Below the pieces are notes generated by a model that was not told the origin of the DNA, ran no database searches, and saw only the letters and a list, made by a program, of their open reading frames with translations. From Elmis aenea (lineage: Eukaryota; Arthropoda; Insecta; Coleoptera; Elmidae): a stretch of DNA of 64,000 nucleotides. Shown piece after piece: positions 50,001-58,857 of this stretch. Position numbers and translations under genes: made by a program. The stretch lies in contig OX393577.1 in the NCBI GenBank assembly GCA_947652605.1, positions 64,938,108-65,002,107 of the forward strand. The letters run 5' to 3'. How positions within the stretch are numbered: the first letter of the stretch is position 1; each line of letters begins with the position of its first letter.

Positions 50001-51058
50001 TTCTTGGTAGTACGAGGCAAAATAGGCCATGCCAAGTACAAATGTACCTGTTCTCTAAGCAACCCCCCACTGATTTTTACCTATCTCTAGTACCATTAAC
50101 CACCCTAAGGTACCTAATCACATGTCGTGTGCTTTCACAGTAGGCTAACATTGTAATACCCCAAGAATTACGATAACAATCTTCTCTATCACATTTAGAA
50201 ATTTAAGGTGTCAAAAATTAATCAATGGACATTCAACAGGTGGTTTGCATTACGAAACAGATAGACATCACAACTAAATCCTGTGTTTATTGTATTTTAC
50301 AACTTCCTGAGTGTAATTAACAATGAAGCAACCGAATAAATTTCGACAAATTAGCTGGCAGAGATTCATAAAGAATCTTGAACAGATTTAAAAAAAAAAA
50401 CATCAACTGAGTAAAACTATATTCGTTTCGCATACTTGAAATTGCACTAAAACGTAAGATAACTGATGGCCTATATTTTAAGCAATAAACAGTTGAATGC
50501 GACTTAATTAATTAATTCGATTTGAGGTAATTATGAGTCAAAATACCAACATTGTGTAGCAGAGCGAAAATACATAAAAGTAAATTTATGGGAGGAACAA
50601 CATAAGTTCAAACAATACGCTCATATGTTACCAACTAGGACAAACTAGTTATATCAATGCTTTTCTTACACCTACCACAAACTAGAAGAAAACAATGTGA
50701 CGTAAGTCCACAAGAACATAAAAGTAACTAATTGTAACTTATTAACCAAAAAATATTGTATCTTCTATTTACGGTATCTCACCTTTCAGATAAATGTGGC
50801 ATTAAATTATCCATTACGGACACATTTATTTACATAAACACACTGAAAAACTGTAAATACGAAATGTCTGCACGAACACACATTTCCGTATTTGTAGGGC
50901 GCTACCATCACTAAAGTATCACGAATTTTATTCACAAATACGCGTTAAACATTGCACAAACACACCCGTAGGAGTTTTCGATATTCACGACGAATAAGGC
51001 ACTATTTTCGGTCGAAATAACTCGCTTACGAACTAATTGACCAACAAGTGTCAGCCAT
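31963..51058 (-). CDS. RhoGEF2: RhoGEF2 / PDZ-RhoGEF, 5' part of gene (N-terminus and PDZ domain)
   Basis: RhoGEF2 activates Rho1 downstream of G-alpha 12/13 at the cell cortex; the family order is PDZ, RGS, C1, DH, PH. Exons read here on the minus strand: 51030-51058 (ATG, 29 nt), 40704-40936, 32080-32129 and 31963-32020. Spliced, they encode a short leader, a Pro/Ser linker (RRPSPVPVSVPTG, GRPISLMDSPTH) and a nearly full PDZ domain: HIVQVVVNRDEKGYGMKVSG, DNPVYVQSVKEG, GAAEKAGLHAGDKIIK, VNGVNVTHSTHTDVVALIR. The exon phases are 2, 1, 0, 1 and all fit. Introns are about 10.1 kb, 8.6 kb, 59 nt and at least 31.9 kb. The catalytic DH-PH part must lie beyond position 1. The PDZ identity is strong; the first exon is the least certain part. 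Confidence 0.85.
32080..32129 (-). CDS. RhoGEF2: RhoGEF2 mini-exon: PDZ AEKAGLHAGDKIIK segment
   Basis: A 50-bp exon, acceptor TGTGCAG and donor AAA|GTAAGT. It encodes GAAEKAGLHAGDKIIK, the classic PDZ segment joining strand C to strand E. It starts with the last two bases of the Gly codon begun in the 40704-40936 exon and ends in phase 0. It is separated from the next exon by a 59-nt intron. Confidence 0.88.
32484..32990. repeat. Copy of the ACAGGGTGATTC element family, one-sided
   Basis: ATACAGGGTGATTCAAATTCGAGG at 32484 equals the end of the foldback at 58019, and the next 150 bp are related (TTTCGCTTATT, CCAAAGTTGCAAAATTTTAT). The segment 32745-32880 recurs inverted at 42895-43015. A 125-codon frame across it (32399-32776) is repeat-derived, not a gene. 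Confidence 0.55.
33330..34370 (+). pseudogene. RTE/CR1-like RT 3' half, dead active site
   Basis: The longest non-LTR relic here. It starts in the RT fingers/palm (TFETMRGVRQDCILSPLLF, 33395-33450), runs through the palm motif YADHMVIFAKDG (33551) and the thumb (FGMKINQRKTETMIIGKN, VRKFKYLGSMITEDG), and ends with TRGRPRKRWQEGVKPALDSR and a 3' tail at 34290-34370. The canonical YADD is YADH, so the second catalytic Asp is lost, and the frame shifts at least three times. Confidence 0.85.
34398..35310. mobile_element. MITE with GGGGAAGGTGGTATATACTG ends, 913 bp
   Basis: Perfect terminal inverted repeats of about 25 bp (GGGGAAGGTGG...CTGGGACA) with TA on both sides. Variants of the terminal motif recur inside (GTCCCACTATACACC 34582, TTGTGGGACAGC 34629, TTGTCCCACAATGCACC 34929). 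No transposase. Small frames near the right end have no domain. Confidence 0.72.
35680..36035. mobile_element. Nonautonomous hAT element (MITE), 356 bp
   Basis: Ends CAGTGGTGAGCT / AGCTCACCACTG with a perfect 8-bp target duplication GCTGTACC at 35672-35679 and 36036-36043. A subterminal motif GAGCCCTTTGTTAAA is present near both ends in direct orientation. The 110-codon frame inside it shows no known domain and is not called a gene. Confidence 0.92.
36050..37170. other. No gene recognised
   Basis: AT-rich DNA between the hAT MITE and SINE copy 2. Confidence 0.4.
37178..37310 (-). repeat. tRNA-derived SINE, copy 2
   Basis: The best tRNA-like head: A-box-like GGCTGGTTGGTAAGC (about 37287-37301) and box B GGTTCGAATCC (37248-37258), then TTTCAGGTGGTTTGCTC and CTATAGGCAAATGCC. 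It is truncated in its body compared with copy 3. Confidence 0.78.
38517..39575. repeat. Nested inverted repeats (MITE within MITE)
   Basis: An outer pair CTCGACAAATGCAACTTT (38517-38534) and AAAGTTGCTTTTGTCGAG (39558-39575) encloses an inner pair TAAGGTCTGTTT... (38719) and ...AAACAGACTTA (39285). The inner arms match for over 50 bp (CTATTTTTTCGTTTAAGAAA and its complement). Inner element about 567 bp; outer limits may extend further. Confidence 0.6.
39590..40700. other. RhoGEF2 intron 2, no feature
   Basis: AT-rich. 40480-40560 is GC-richer near the exon but no extra exon could be defined. Confidence 0.4.
40704..40936 (-). CDS. RhoGEF2: RhoGEF2 exon: linker and first half of PDZ domain
   Basis: A 233-bp internal exon with acceptor TTGTTATAG and donor GAAG|GTAACC. 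It encodes the Ser/Pro linker and PDZ beta strands A-C with the carboxylate-binding loop GYGM, ending VYVQSVKE plus one base of a Gly codon completed by the exon at 32129. Its GC content is well above that of the flanking intron, which fits a conserved exon. A reading frame continues into both introns, so the exon limits rest on the splice sites and on continuity of the PDZ fold. Confidence 0.88.
40940..42320. other. RhoGEF2 intron 1, 3' part, no feature
   Basis: No repeat or frame that I could support. Confidence 0.4.
42330..43020. repeat. Foldback carrying an RT fragment in its loop
   Basis: AGAGCCGTTTATTTTGAAAGTGG (42342) on the left and CCACCTTCAAAATAAACTGCTC (42992-43013) on the right are inverted copies of a segment also found at 32752. 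Between them lies the RT relic 42360-42830. Confidence 0.5.
42360..42830 (+). pseudogene. RTE/CR1-like RT C-terminal fragment inside a foldback
   Basis: SETWTLTNKNSSRVNADEMR, FIRKIQGKTKKENQ, then LGHIYRMKEEILTRKAYGAR and a RGGPRKTWQDE-type tail (42628-42655). Stops and shifts throughout. It is flanked by inverted copies of a sequence containing GCCGTTTATTTTGAAAGTGG (42344) and its complement (42990-43010). Confidence 0.7.
43703..44994 (-). mobile_element. Intact mariner element
   Basis: 1292 bp bounded by perfect 28-bp terminal inverted repeats starting CGAGGGTTGCCTTTTATATT, flanked by TA target duplications at 43701-43702 and 44995-44996. It carries a complete transposase in minus orientation and lies in the first intron of RhoGEF2. 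Identical termini and an undamaged ORF mean a recent insertion. Confidence 0.97.
43768..44820 (-). CDS. Mariner transposase (DD34D), full length
   Basis: A 350-aa transposase, normal length for mariner, that cuts and pastes the element at TA sites. Residues 1-120 carry two helix-turn-helix DNA-binding regions (SVYRWYGEFNRGR, HVTYREIETTLGIS). The linker reads RWIPHNLS. Catalytic motifs are VTGDESWIY (first Asp), LHHDNASSHT (second Asp) and YSPDLSPNDFFLF (third Asp), with 34 residues between the second and third. There is no stop or frameshift, and the ORF ends IHGEYFEKQ just inside the terminal repeat. It may be active, since every catalytic residue is present; activity itself is not shown. 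It resembles what I recall of the vertumnana-type mariners, but the subfamily is a weak call. Confidence 0.97.
   Translation of the reverse strand: MELNREHFRAIIFYNFRRGLTQQQCMNELNSTFGDEAPSRTSVYRWYGEFNRGRSSLQDEFREGRPKSVVVLKNIDAVRELILQDRHVTYREIETTLGISGTSIHSILHEHLTVKKICSRWIPHNLSIAQKKARVDWSKEMLEKYDRGASKHVYDIVTGDESWIYAYEPESKQQSTVWVFQDEPNPTKVVRARSTSKQMVACFFGKTGHVATVPLEQRRTVNSEWYTTICLPVVFQEIRKTNCRRRITLHHDNASSHTSAQTTAFLSTQNIDLMSHPPYSPDLSPNDFFLFPYVKNKLRGQRFSTPEEAVAAFRMHFLEIPQSEWKKCFDNWSKRMQKCIDIHGEYFEKQ
45000..46430. other. RhoGEF2 intron 1, no feature
   Basis: AT-rich; nothing recognised right of the mariner. Confidence 0.4.
46443..46636 (+). repeat. tRNA-derived SINE, copy 3, box B deleted, poly-A tail
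   Basis: GAGCTCGGTGGCCGGTTGGTC jumps directly to GGTTTCAGGTGGTTTCCCC, so the anticodon/T-arm part with box B is missing. The body runs on through CTATAGGCAAATGCTGTGAC to an A-tract at about 46622-46636. Flanks ACTTATTTCA and ACTATTTCA look like a target duplication. Confidence 0.72.
46650..46715 (+). repeat. Second Penelope-type terminal fragment, hammerhead-like
   Basis: CTACTGACGAAAGACGAGAGTCTGGAAACTGG contains CTGACGA (consensus CTGATGA with one change), stem AGAC/GTCT, loop GAGA and GAAAC. It is followed by CTTAGCATTTCTACAAGA, homologous to the 14590-14612 sequence. It sits directly after the SINE at 46443. Confidence 0.45.
46847..47060. mobile_element. Short hAT-type MITE, 214 bp
   Basis: Ends CAGTGTTTCTCAAAC and CTTTGAGAACCACTG are inverted repeats of the Charlie/Tip hAT type; GAGGACCCC and GGGGACCCC occur inside. 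The flanking 8-mers AGATAGGC and ACATAAGC agree at 6 of 8 bases, so this is an old insertion. Confidence 0.75.
47070..48590. other. RhoGEF2 intron 1, no feature
   Basis: A 67-codon plus frame at 47381-47584 (SPLLLTLNTYLAVATGIDI) has no recognised domain. Confidence 0.35.
48597..48999. repeat. Three-copy tandem repeat (91-94 bp) inside an inverted pair
   Basis: Units sharing CATGCCTAGTAAGTGAGTT, CACGGTAAGTAAAA and GTAGACTCACGTCAAACGC repeat at about 48650, 48741 and 48835 with A-tracts between. The array lies between TACTTTTTCTACGACCACA (48602) and TGTGATCGTAGAAAAAGTA (48980), inverted copies. The latter also occurs at 24526-24545. Confidence 0.65.
49030..51025. other. RhoGEF2 intron 1, 5' part, no feature
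   Basis: AT-rich with no recognisable element. Confidence 0.4.
51030..51058 (-). CDS. RhoGEF2: Probable RhoGEF2 first coding exon (29 nt coding)
   Basis: The context CCAAGATGGC gives ATG GCT GAC ... AGT TC, encoding MADTCWSIS plus two bases, followed by donor GTAAGC. The phase-2 end joins exactly to the phase of the PDZ-linker exon acceptor at 40936 (TC+A = Ser). The upstream 51060-51115 stretch is locally GC-rich with ACGCATGCT and CTGCGCAG motifs, as at an insect promoter. The phase match and strong start context support it, but AAGATGGC is also a YY1/Pho-type promoter motif, so the exon could be leader sequence and another start could be used. Confidence 0.5.
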
Positions 51059-52510
51059 CTTGGTCTACAAATTTTACTATTGCTACTGCGCAGTCTTCTA
51101 CGCATGCTGAGCTAGGATTTTTAAATTTAAATGTACACACACACAACAATGCATTTATATAACAACAAATTATTTTCCTGCATTACCTCTCGAGATAAAC
51201 TTAATTCTCATCATCCATTATCTAATCCAGATCATTACTCAATACAAAAACATACACAAATATTATTACGTGAACGCAAACCAACTTTAAAATAAGCACT
51301 TGCTCATTGTTTAAAACTTGTATTTTCCCATTAACCCGCAAATATAAATTAACAGCGCTGGGAAAAGTAAACGAAATAAATTTTAAACTAACTGTTACTT
51401 AAACAAGTATTAAATGCCTACAGTGAATCATTCTTTTAGATTAAGTCATCGGCGAAAATAATAATTTAAAAATTGAGCGCGTCTATTAGGAGTTTATTGA
51501 TGTCACACCTTGATATAAATTATTCCATACGATCGAATACGTTTTTTAATAATATTTACTTATTTATTGCTCCATTAAAAACACATTCATAACTGTGCTA
51601 GAGGCCAGTGATTGTGAGAATCAAAAAGTTGATGCTAGCGACCTCGCTCGGCAATACTCTTAAACAATATTTGAAAAATTGCTCTGCAATTGTTTTATTA
51701 TCGGTTCATAACTCCACTAAGTATTTCCAAAATATCAGTTTTTGAAGAATAAAAATGTAATTTAGAGAGTATATCTGATTTAAAAGCGTAAACGAATCCT
51801 ATCTTTATTAAATATTATTTTTTTTGCCATTTTTTAAATGAGAAATACGACTAAATAATTTTTTTGAAAATAAACTTTTTAAGAATTGTTCTGTTTTTCA
51901 TTAAACCTCCACAAAAATCGTAAAAACTGTGTTTCTATGCCATACGTTTAAATTAAATTTCTTATTCATGAGTCTATAAAGATATTTTATCAATTTATGC
52001 ACTTGTTAATTGCAACTTCTTTAGAGTGCAGTAACGTAATTAGAAATAAAACTTACATTTATTATATCCGAAATGACTGAGCACTCAAATTATCTACAAC
52101 TTACTGAAAACAAGTGAATAAAATGCAATTTTGATAACCACTTCAAGGACAACAAAAAAACAATTATGTCATTTACTGTAATCATTACTATGTACATAAT
52201 GCATGCTATAGATAGGTGACGTAGGTGTATTTAAATATTCACAGAAAACTCATAAAATGCAGTAATAAAACTAATCAATAAATTTTGTTTTTGTTTTAGT
52301 CATCAAACTTTAGTTTTTAAAAATTACAATGTTAATTGATTATTTACTTTTGTCATCTAATAAATTATTAATTTACTCCATTCAAATATATGTGTAAAAC
52401 AAAATATTTGTTTATAATATTATTTCCTTTTTTGTTCTGGTAAATTTAAGTATTAATTATATTTAATTAATGAGCATTTAAACACGTTCAATAATATTCA
52501 ATGTTAAATT
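51059..52510. other. RhoGEF2 promoter side and intergenic DNA
   Basis: 51060-51115 is the likely RhoGEF2 promoter (CTGCGCAG, ACGCATGCT). The rest to the WAP gene 3' end is AT-rich and empty. Confidence 0.4.
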
Positions 52511-52598
52511 TGAGCCATTTATTAAAAATAAAATTTAACTGAAATACTGTAACATAACAAAAACAAATCTTAACTGAATCTATCATTCATTAACTGTG

Positions 52599-53180
52599 TT
52601 AATAACGATAGCCAGTAAAAATAGAATCTATACAGGTAGCACCACACAACGCTGTCCGACAACACTGTTTGGTACTTGGACAGTCGACACTGGTAATGCA
52701 TCGGGTTGGTCTTTGGCAGGCATCTCGAGACTCCGGACTAGTTGGTGGAGGACAACCACTAGGATTGATAACTAAACAAAAAAAAAAACTTATCGTCAAG
52801 TAGCTATATTTTTATTAATTGATCATGTATGTAATGAGAACTGCATGATTCTTAAAAAATATGATACTCTTCTATAGTCAACTATTGAAAAACAACTGTA
52901 ACTTTTAAAACAAGCGACATTTAAAAAATAAATGAAAGACCAATATTCATGACACATACTGTTTAAAATAAAAAACAATTGATAGAAAATTTTATTATGT
53001 AAATTGTAATATTTAAAGATTTTAATTATTGTACTTACGGTCACAACATCTATTGTAATATTGACAACAATATTCGTTTACCACATCGCCACACACTCTA
53101 CAAATCGATTCAGCAGAATCTTGACAATCACCGAAAATAAAAACACCAGAAATGAGTAAAAAAATTGTATATTTAGGCAT
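52599..53180 (-). CDS. Secreted single-WAP-domain protein, 2 exons
   Basis: Exons 53039-53180 and 52599-52771 join in phase 1 (intron 52772-53038, acceptor TTTTTTTGTTTAG, donor GACC|GTAAGT) to give 104 aa. Residues 1-19 are a hydrophobic signal peptide (MPKYTIFLLISGVFIF). Residues 27-46 hold six cysteines (CRVC, YCCQYYNRCC). Residues 54-94 form a complete eight-cysteine WAP four-disulfide core with spacing C-x11-C-x5-C-x5-C-x5-CC-x4-C-x3-C. WAP proteins of this size are usually extracellular protease inhibitors or antimicrobial peptides; which applies here cannot be told. An AATAAA signal lies at 52518-52523, about 76 bp past the stop. It lies about 1.5 kb upstream of RhoGEF2 on the same strand, with no evident link to it. 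Confidence 0.85.
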
Positions 53181-53735
53181 CGTCGATTAAGTTATGAACA
53201 CAAATCTCATTACAAACTACTATATCATTACAAATACAAGCTATTACTACATTAAATTCTAAAAACAAAGTTTCTTAGCACACCTAGCAATTACACAATA
53301 TATTATTTTCAACACATGTACCTCTACATTAAATAATGTACTAAGAAATGACTTCTAAATCAATATGCAAAACACAAAACCACTTTCTTTGTCGTAGCCA
53401 CATTAGTAGGTTAAGCCTACTACGTTATGAGAATAAAATTATCATATTAACAGTTTGAAATTAAAGTGAAAACGATTCCAAAAATCTCCTCCTTATAACT
53501 CTCACTTCACACCTACCATACTAGAGAGAAGGAAAATTGGATAAATAAATTAATGATTTTTTTTCTGTACGAAAAAAACAAATGTCTGCAACACCTTTTA
53601 TTGCAAAAGTTCCATTAAAACAAACAAAAAAACAGTTTGAAAAAGTAATGTATGTAAATCAAGAACAAAGGTTTGTGATACTTCATATTATAGTAAAACA
53701 AAGAGGCAAGGTTAATTCACTTGTTTTTTAAAGTT
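53181..53735. other. WAP gene upstream region
   Basis: AT-rich; no TATA box or factor site could be singled out. Confidence 0.35.
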
Positions 53736-53739
53736 ATGT

Positions 53740-54350
53740 ACAGGGTGGTCCAAATACGATGAGATTACACATGAGTATGTCGCTTAATAGTCAAGATAGA
53801 GAAACGGTTAAGTTGCCAAAAATGTGCAGTTTTTTGGGACAAACTCGTTACCGCTTTCAAAAATATTCCATCATTTCCGGTTTTGGAGTTATTAGCAAAA
53901 AACTGTTTTCTTGTCATATTTATGATGTGTCATATCTCCCTTATTGTTGTAAATATCGAAAAAATATATTTAAATTGTTTTTAGATATTTTTATGTAGAC
54001 ATTGATGGTACTAAAAATTTTTTTACGCTCGCCGTTGAAAGGTTATGGCACAAACTTACCTTTTTTTAAATGGAGGCTAGTTGGCTATGGCCTATTTAAA
54101 ATCCCAATTTTTTTTCTATTTCAAATATATAAGGGTTGTAATAATAGGCAAGTTACAATGGTTTTAAATTTTTTTTGAAGACAAACAGGTAAAAACAAAA
54201 AGTAGGCTGTGAAAACAAACAATATATAAAATGTGAAACCTTATAAAACTCACGTGGTACAACATTCCAATGATTATTTAAAAGGGATTTAGTTTTGTTG
54301 TGTATAGTTAGTTAGGTTTGCAATATATTTTACTTCAGAGTCGATTGTTA
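53740..54350. mobile_element. Half copy of the ACAGGGTGGWCC element
   Basis: Begins ACAGGGTGGTCCAAATACGA and matches the right half of the 62583 element in reverse complement, including AACGGTTAAGTTGCC, GTGCAGTTTTTTGGGA, GCTCGCCGTTGAAAGGTTATGG and AGGCTGTGAAAACAAAC. The other end is missing; right limit approximate. The 79-codon frame inside is not a gene. Confidence 0.65.
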
Positions 54351-54596
54351 CAACCCTTACAATTAAATCGTATTCATATTTTTTTTACATAACTGCTGAT
54401 TCTGACTATATTATTGTTTATTTTTTGTTCAAATCTTATTTTCTTTTTGTTCTCGCAGCGTACTTTTTGTTTTTACCTATGTTTATATATAAATATCTGC
54501 ACCTGTTCCCCAAGTAGTAAAAAAATTAAAATTGTAGACAATATTTGCACTGCTAATTCGTCTAAGAACACTAACACAAATAATTCTAAATAAAAA

Positions 54597-57500
54597 TCAC
54601 CTAAATAAATAAAAATTACACAAAGCCACAATAAATATCATTAAACGATTAACTGACGAGATGGCAGCACTTGAATCGACTTTGATAAACGGATAGAAAA
54701 AATCATAGGGCAATTTAATCTCAAAAGTGGGCGGATCAACAAACTTTTTCTTCTTCACGGTTGTGATATCAAAAAATGCCACCTCGATCCGAGTACCGAC
54801 TTCGAAAACGACCTCATCTTTGACGACCATAAATTGAAAATCGCCGCCTTTACGAAATTCGTACGTAATCCCAACAATTTTTTCCTGATTACCGACACCC
54901 TTCAAATCGACCCTGGAATGAAAAACGTCTATCCGAAGGACCGTGGTCAGGTTTTTACACGAAACGATTTTTTTGTTACCAGAAAAATACCCGGTCGTTT
55001 CATTAAATATTTCCACGGGGCTTTTATTAACGATGATTTTCGTCCAGTCCGTAAAAACATTCTCGTTAGCGTTACCGAAATTTCCGAAAGCCGTACCCAT
55101 ATCAGTTTTATTAACACCGTCAATCGACCACAACTTAAATACACGATCCTGAAAGTTATCGCACAAATCATTGGCGGTAACATTAACGTTTTTAACGCTT
55201 AAGGCCTCTCTGATTTTGCAATTCAATATTGAATTATATCCAAACACGATCCGTTCATGCGTGAGATTATTCAAAACGCAAGAGCCCTTTTCGTTGGCCG
55301 GGAAAACCAGAAAATTCGCAGCCACGTTATCAAAATTCCTCTTAATTTTCGATACGTAACTCGTTGACATATTTCCATCTGACGAATTCGTCACGATGGT
55401 AATATTTACGATATTTCCGATCAGAATGGGTCTGCCGATTATATAACCGGGATTTCCGCCGAGTACTGACGAGAAATTAGCGGTGTAATTGTGCCAAAAA
55501 TAATTAATTTCATATTCCTGTAGAAATTCGAAGTTTTCTCTCGCGAATGAGTACGAGATATTTTTTAATACCAGAAGAACCTCGGCTCTCGTAAATCCTC
55601 TCGTACTGTTATGAAATAAATTATATTTCACTTTCTGTACGACGTTTTTGCACGAATTCTCGTTTGTTGATATGCTTAAACGGCAAGCAAACAGTTGAGA
55701 AACGTTTTTTGTTAGGTTGTAGCAATTTTCAAAATTTTCGTCACATATTCTTGCTTCTATCGGGAGGCAGACGTTTTGTGGGCACCCCTGTGCAAGCAAA
55801 ACAATTACAAGATGGTAGGGCATTATTTTTTATAACCCATTACCTTAAATTTTGTGAGGGTCCAATTCATGTTGAACAAATGTGGTGCTGCTATTATGGA
55901 GATATTTTTATAAAATGTCTCTGCACTCAATTGTTTATTGTCTTCGTCTATTTGCAGCTGACTACATTTTGTTTTAAAATTTTCCAAGACTCTAATTAAC
56001 TTTTTCGCCAAGCATAGATCAGACTCCAAAGTATTGGGTAGATCTTAAAACAGTTCGAAATTATATATTTCAATAAATGGTTCTCCTTTCTCTCGAACAT
56101 TTAAATTTTAAAAAATTCAATTGTTTGTTTTTTTTTAAATTTAATCATGAGTCATTCTACTGTTAGGTACAGGACTCGTTTTTTAAATCAACCAAAACAA
56201 TTCCATTAATTTTTTTACAAATAATTTAAACACTACAAATTTTAAGTTATGCCGATTTTTCCGCAAATAAGCAATTATAACTCCTACATAACACAAAACG
56301 CAACCCTCTTAACAGGTTGCGCCTACACAGATATGCAATTTGTTTAACAAAACGCCTACTTTCGGCAATATTAGGCAACCTGCTTAACACTGACGTTATT
56401 TTAATTCCATACCTATGTAGGCGTTACGGATACTACAAAAACGTCTGTGTGTATATGCAATTAATTTAATACAAGCGTTAAGGACGTTGTCTAAAATTGC
56501 CAAAAGTAGGCGTTTTGTTAAGCTAATTGCATAACTATGTAGGCGCAACCTGTTAAATATTTGAAAAAATGTACTTACAAAAACGCTCAATCGATGCCCT
56601 ATTTTTAATAATCCACACTGCATTTCCATACGTAAAGCTTTCGGATGTATTAAACCCTTTTGGAACCGTTTCTGCATCAAAATAAGTCCAACCGTACCTA
56701 TCATTTTTTTCTAACTCAGCCTCAGAAATACTTGCAATCGACTAAAGAATATGCCGTTATATTTACGCAACAAATAAAGGTCCACATTTTTAATCACCTG
56801 TTTTTTTTGGAGAGTGTAGTGTGCTGGCAAGTTACTCTTTACAATACAAAACAGGCTGTTTTGATTAATTTCCCACTCGTATGCCGTGTGATTGACGTAA
56901 ATGTAATCCATGTATTTGCAAAATTTTGAATCGTAATAAAGATCGTTTTCCCTCTCGCAGTATTCAAAGATTAATTTATTTTCAAATGTACAGTCTTTGT
57001 CACAGCAGCAGTTAATATCACAGAACTGGCGCTAAAAGCAAGTTACTAAATTATTAATGTTGTTTATTTCAAGTGCTATGGACTTTTAAAAATACAGCCA
57101 TGGTAAAATATTTTTAAAAAAGTATAGGGAACCATTGTTTACTTTGATAAATTGAGGGTATGTTTCCAAATATCTGGTTTGAAATCCAAAAATGTTCCTA
57201 GATAACAACTGTTTTAATTGGTATTGCTTTAAGATGTTGTTTTTAAAATAAAATTGATAATTAAATGTTCATTATGGGATATGAAAGCATCTTCATAAAA
57301 TGTGCAAAAAAAATAACAATTGAACTGCATTAGGTGCGTTCGGGACGTACGCTCTTTTTGCTTTATTTGCTCTTTTTTGCCCCCACAGCGTTCGGGACAC
57401 GACTTTGGAGTAAAAAAGATCGCTCCGAAGGGCGTTCGGGACTGCATAAGTGGAGTAAATAAATCTACTCTAATTTGCACCACCTCTGAAGCTGGGGCAA

Positions 57501-58851
57501 GCTGAGCTCGCCAAAGAAGACATGCGCATTACGGATTGTCTACGTTTGAATTCTTTGAATTGCCAGGTACAGCATAAGAATAAGATACAGTTAACATCCA
57601 GGCTTCGTGTTATTGTGTTGCAAGTTGCATTAGTTAACAACAATTTCTTGTAAACAGTAATTAACTTTTGATGTAATTCCCTATTATTAAAACAAAATTT
57701 TGGGAAGTTAAATGGTTTCATATTTATGACATTTTACATCAATTTTATAACCAAATAATCTAACAAATTCGAAGCAATACAATTTGTTGCTTGTTTTACT
57801 TACAATGATGTGTGATTAGACCGGTCTACAACAAAATAGTGAGACCTTTATATTTGAAATATCCGCTGATTTTCTGCACTTATACGTCCCGAACGCACAA
57901 GATTTACTCTTGGAGGCTCTGAGACCACGTGATTACAATCTTACTCCAATCCTGTCCAATCCACTCCAATCTGGGAGCGTGCGTCCCGAACGCACCTAAT
58001 CAGGGAATACAACAACATACAGGGTGATTCAAATTCGAGGGCGACCATGGGGATCTCGCTTATTCCTGAAGATAGAGGGTAGGTTTAAATTTGGGAAAGT
58101 TGCTAAATTTTATGCTCATCAATAATATCAAAACAGATTTGAAATATCTTCAACTGTTTTTGAAAAAATTGAAAACAAAACTGAAAAACTGACTTCGTTT
58201 TTTTGCAATATACGGCCACGTAAAAGTTTTAACAGATATAAAAAAAATTATAAATAAAAAAGTTATAGCAAAAAAAAAGTAATTTTTTCAGTTTTTTTTC
58301 AATTTTTTCAAGAACAGTTCAAGATATTTCAAATCTGTTTGGATATTATTAAGGAGCATAAAATTTTGCAACTTTGCCAAATTTAAACCTACCCTCTATC
58401 TCCAATAACAAGCGAGATCCCCATGGTCGTCCTCGAATTTGAATCACCAGGTATATTACACGAAAATAAAAAATTAATTATCACTTACCTGTAAATCACA
58501 ACTACATACATCCTTATCTACCATTTTATGTAGTTGCCGCATAATAAGGGGCACCGCAGTTGTTGGAGCACCGAACGAATAGTTTGTAGTTGGTAATGTG
58601 GTTGTACCATTCTCTGGTTTAACTGTAGTTACACTTAAATTCCCAGGTAACGTAACATTACCACACGTAGAATTGAAACTACATGTAGTCGTTTCCACAG
58701 GACTGGTCGTAACCCCACTGGAGCTTGATTTTGTCGATTTTAAAATGTTCTGTGTAGTATGTACATTACTTGTAGACTTGGTTTTTGTACTTTGTGCTTG
58801 ACAGTTCATCACCACAAATAACGAACCGATAAGTGTAATATAAAGCAACAT
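54597..58851 (-). CDS. tctn: Tectonic family transition-zone protein, 5 exons
   Basis: Tectonics are secreted or membrane-linked glycoproteins of the ciliary transition zone that work with the B9 proteins in the MKS complex. Exons are 58489-58851, 56798-57031, 56579-56741, 55844-56043 and 54597-55787; phases agree at every junction and total 2151 nt (716 aa). Residues 1-19 form a signal peptide (MLLYITLIGSLFVVMN). A Thr/Ser-rich stretch with N-glycosylation sites follows to about residue 105. Then comes the family cysteine cluster (VCSCDLQ joined to FCDINCCCDKDC across intron 1), then a long ectodomain with PGYIIGRPI, CDNFQDRVFKLW and many NxS/T sites. It ends in a hydrophobic tail (LMIFIVALCNFYLF) fit for a membrane or GPI anchor. 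Introns 2 and 4 are only 56 nt; introns 1 and 3 hold MITEs. The ATG is 21 bp downstream of the B9D2 stop, leaving no obvious private promoter. Confidence 0.93.
56313..56552. mobile_element. TTAA-flanked MITE in tectonic intron 3, 240 bp
   Basis: TTAA duplications (56309-56312, 56553-56556) flank inverted ends CAGGTTGCGCCTACA / TGTAGGCGCAACCTG; arms extend about 60 bp (AACAAAACGCCTACTTT and its complement). TTAA target use fits piggyBac- or Kolobok-type elements. Noncoding. Confidence 0.75.
57329..58000. mobile_element. MITE with GGTGCGTTCGGGAC ends in tectonic intron 1
   Basis: Perfect 19-bp inverted ends ATTAGGTGCGTTCGGGACG / CGTCCCGAACGCACCTAAT (57329-57347, 57982-58000). The core GCGTTCGGGAC recurs at 57389 and 57432, and inverted at 57888. 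Short frames inside show no domain. Superfamily not assigned. Confidence 0.7.
58019..58453. mobile_element. Foldback MITE (ACAGGGTGATTC family) in tectonic intron 1, 435 bp
   Basis: Two arms of about 180 bp are inverted repeats of each other (ACAGGGTGATTCAAATTCGA ... and ... TCGAATTTGAATCACC), with CCATGGGGATCTCGCTTATT in both. The loop is A/T homopolymer-rich. Related half-copy at 32484. It ends 36 bp before the exon 1 donor. Confidence 0.8.
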
Positions 58852-58857
58852 GGTGCA

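Noticed and set aside
54834..55202. Plus-strand frames opposite tectonic
   Set aside because: Shadows of the tectonic last exon on the other strand.
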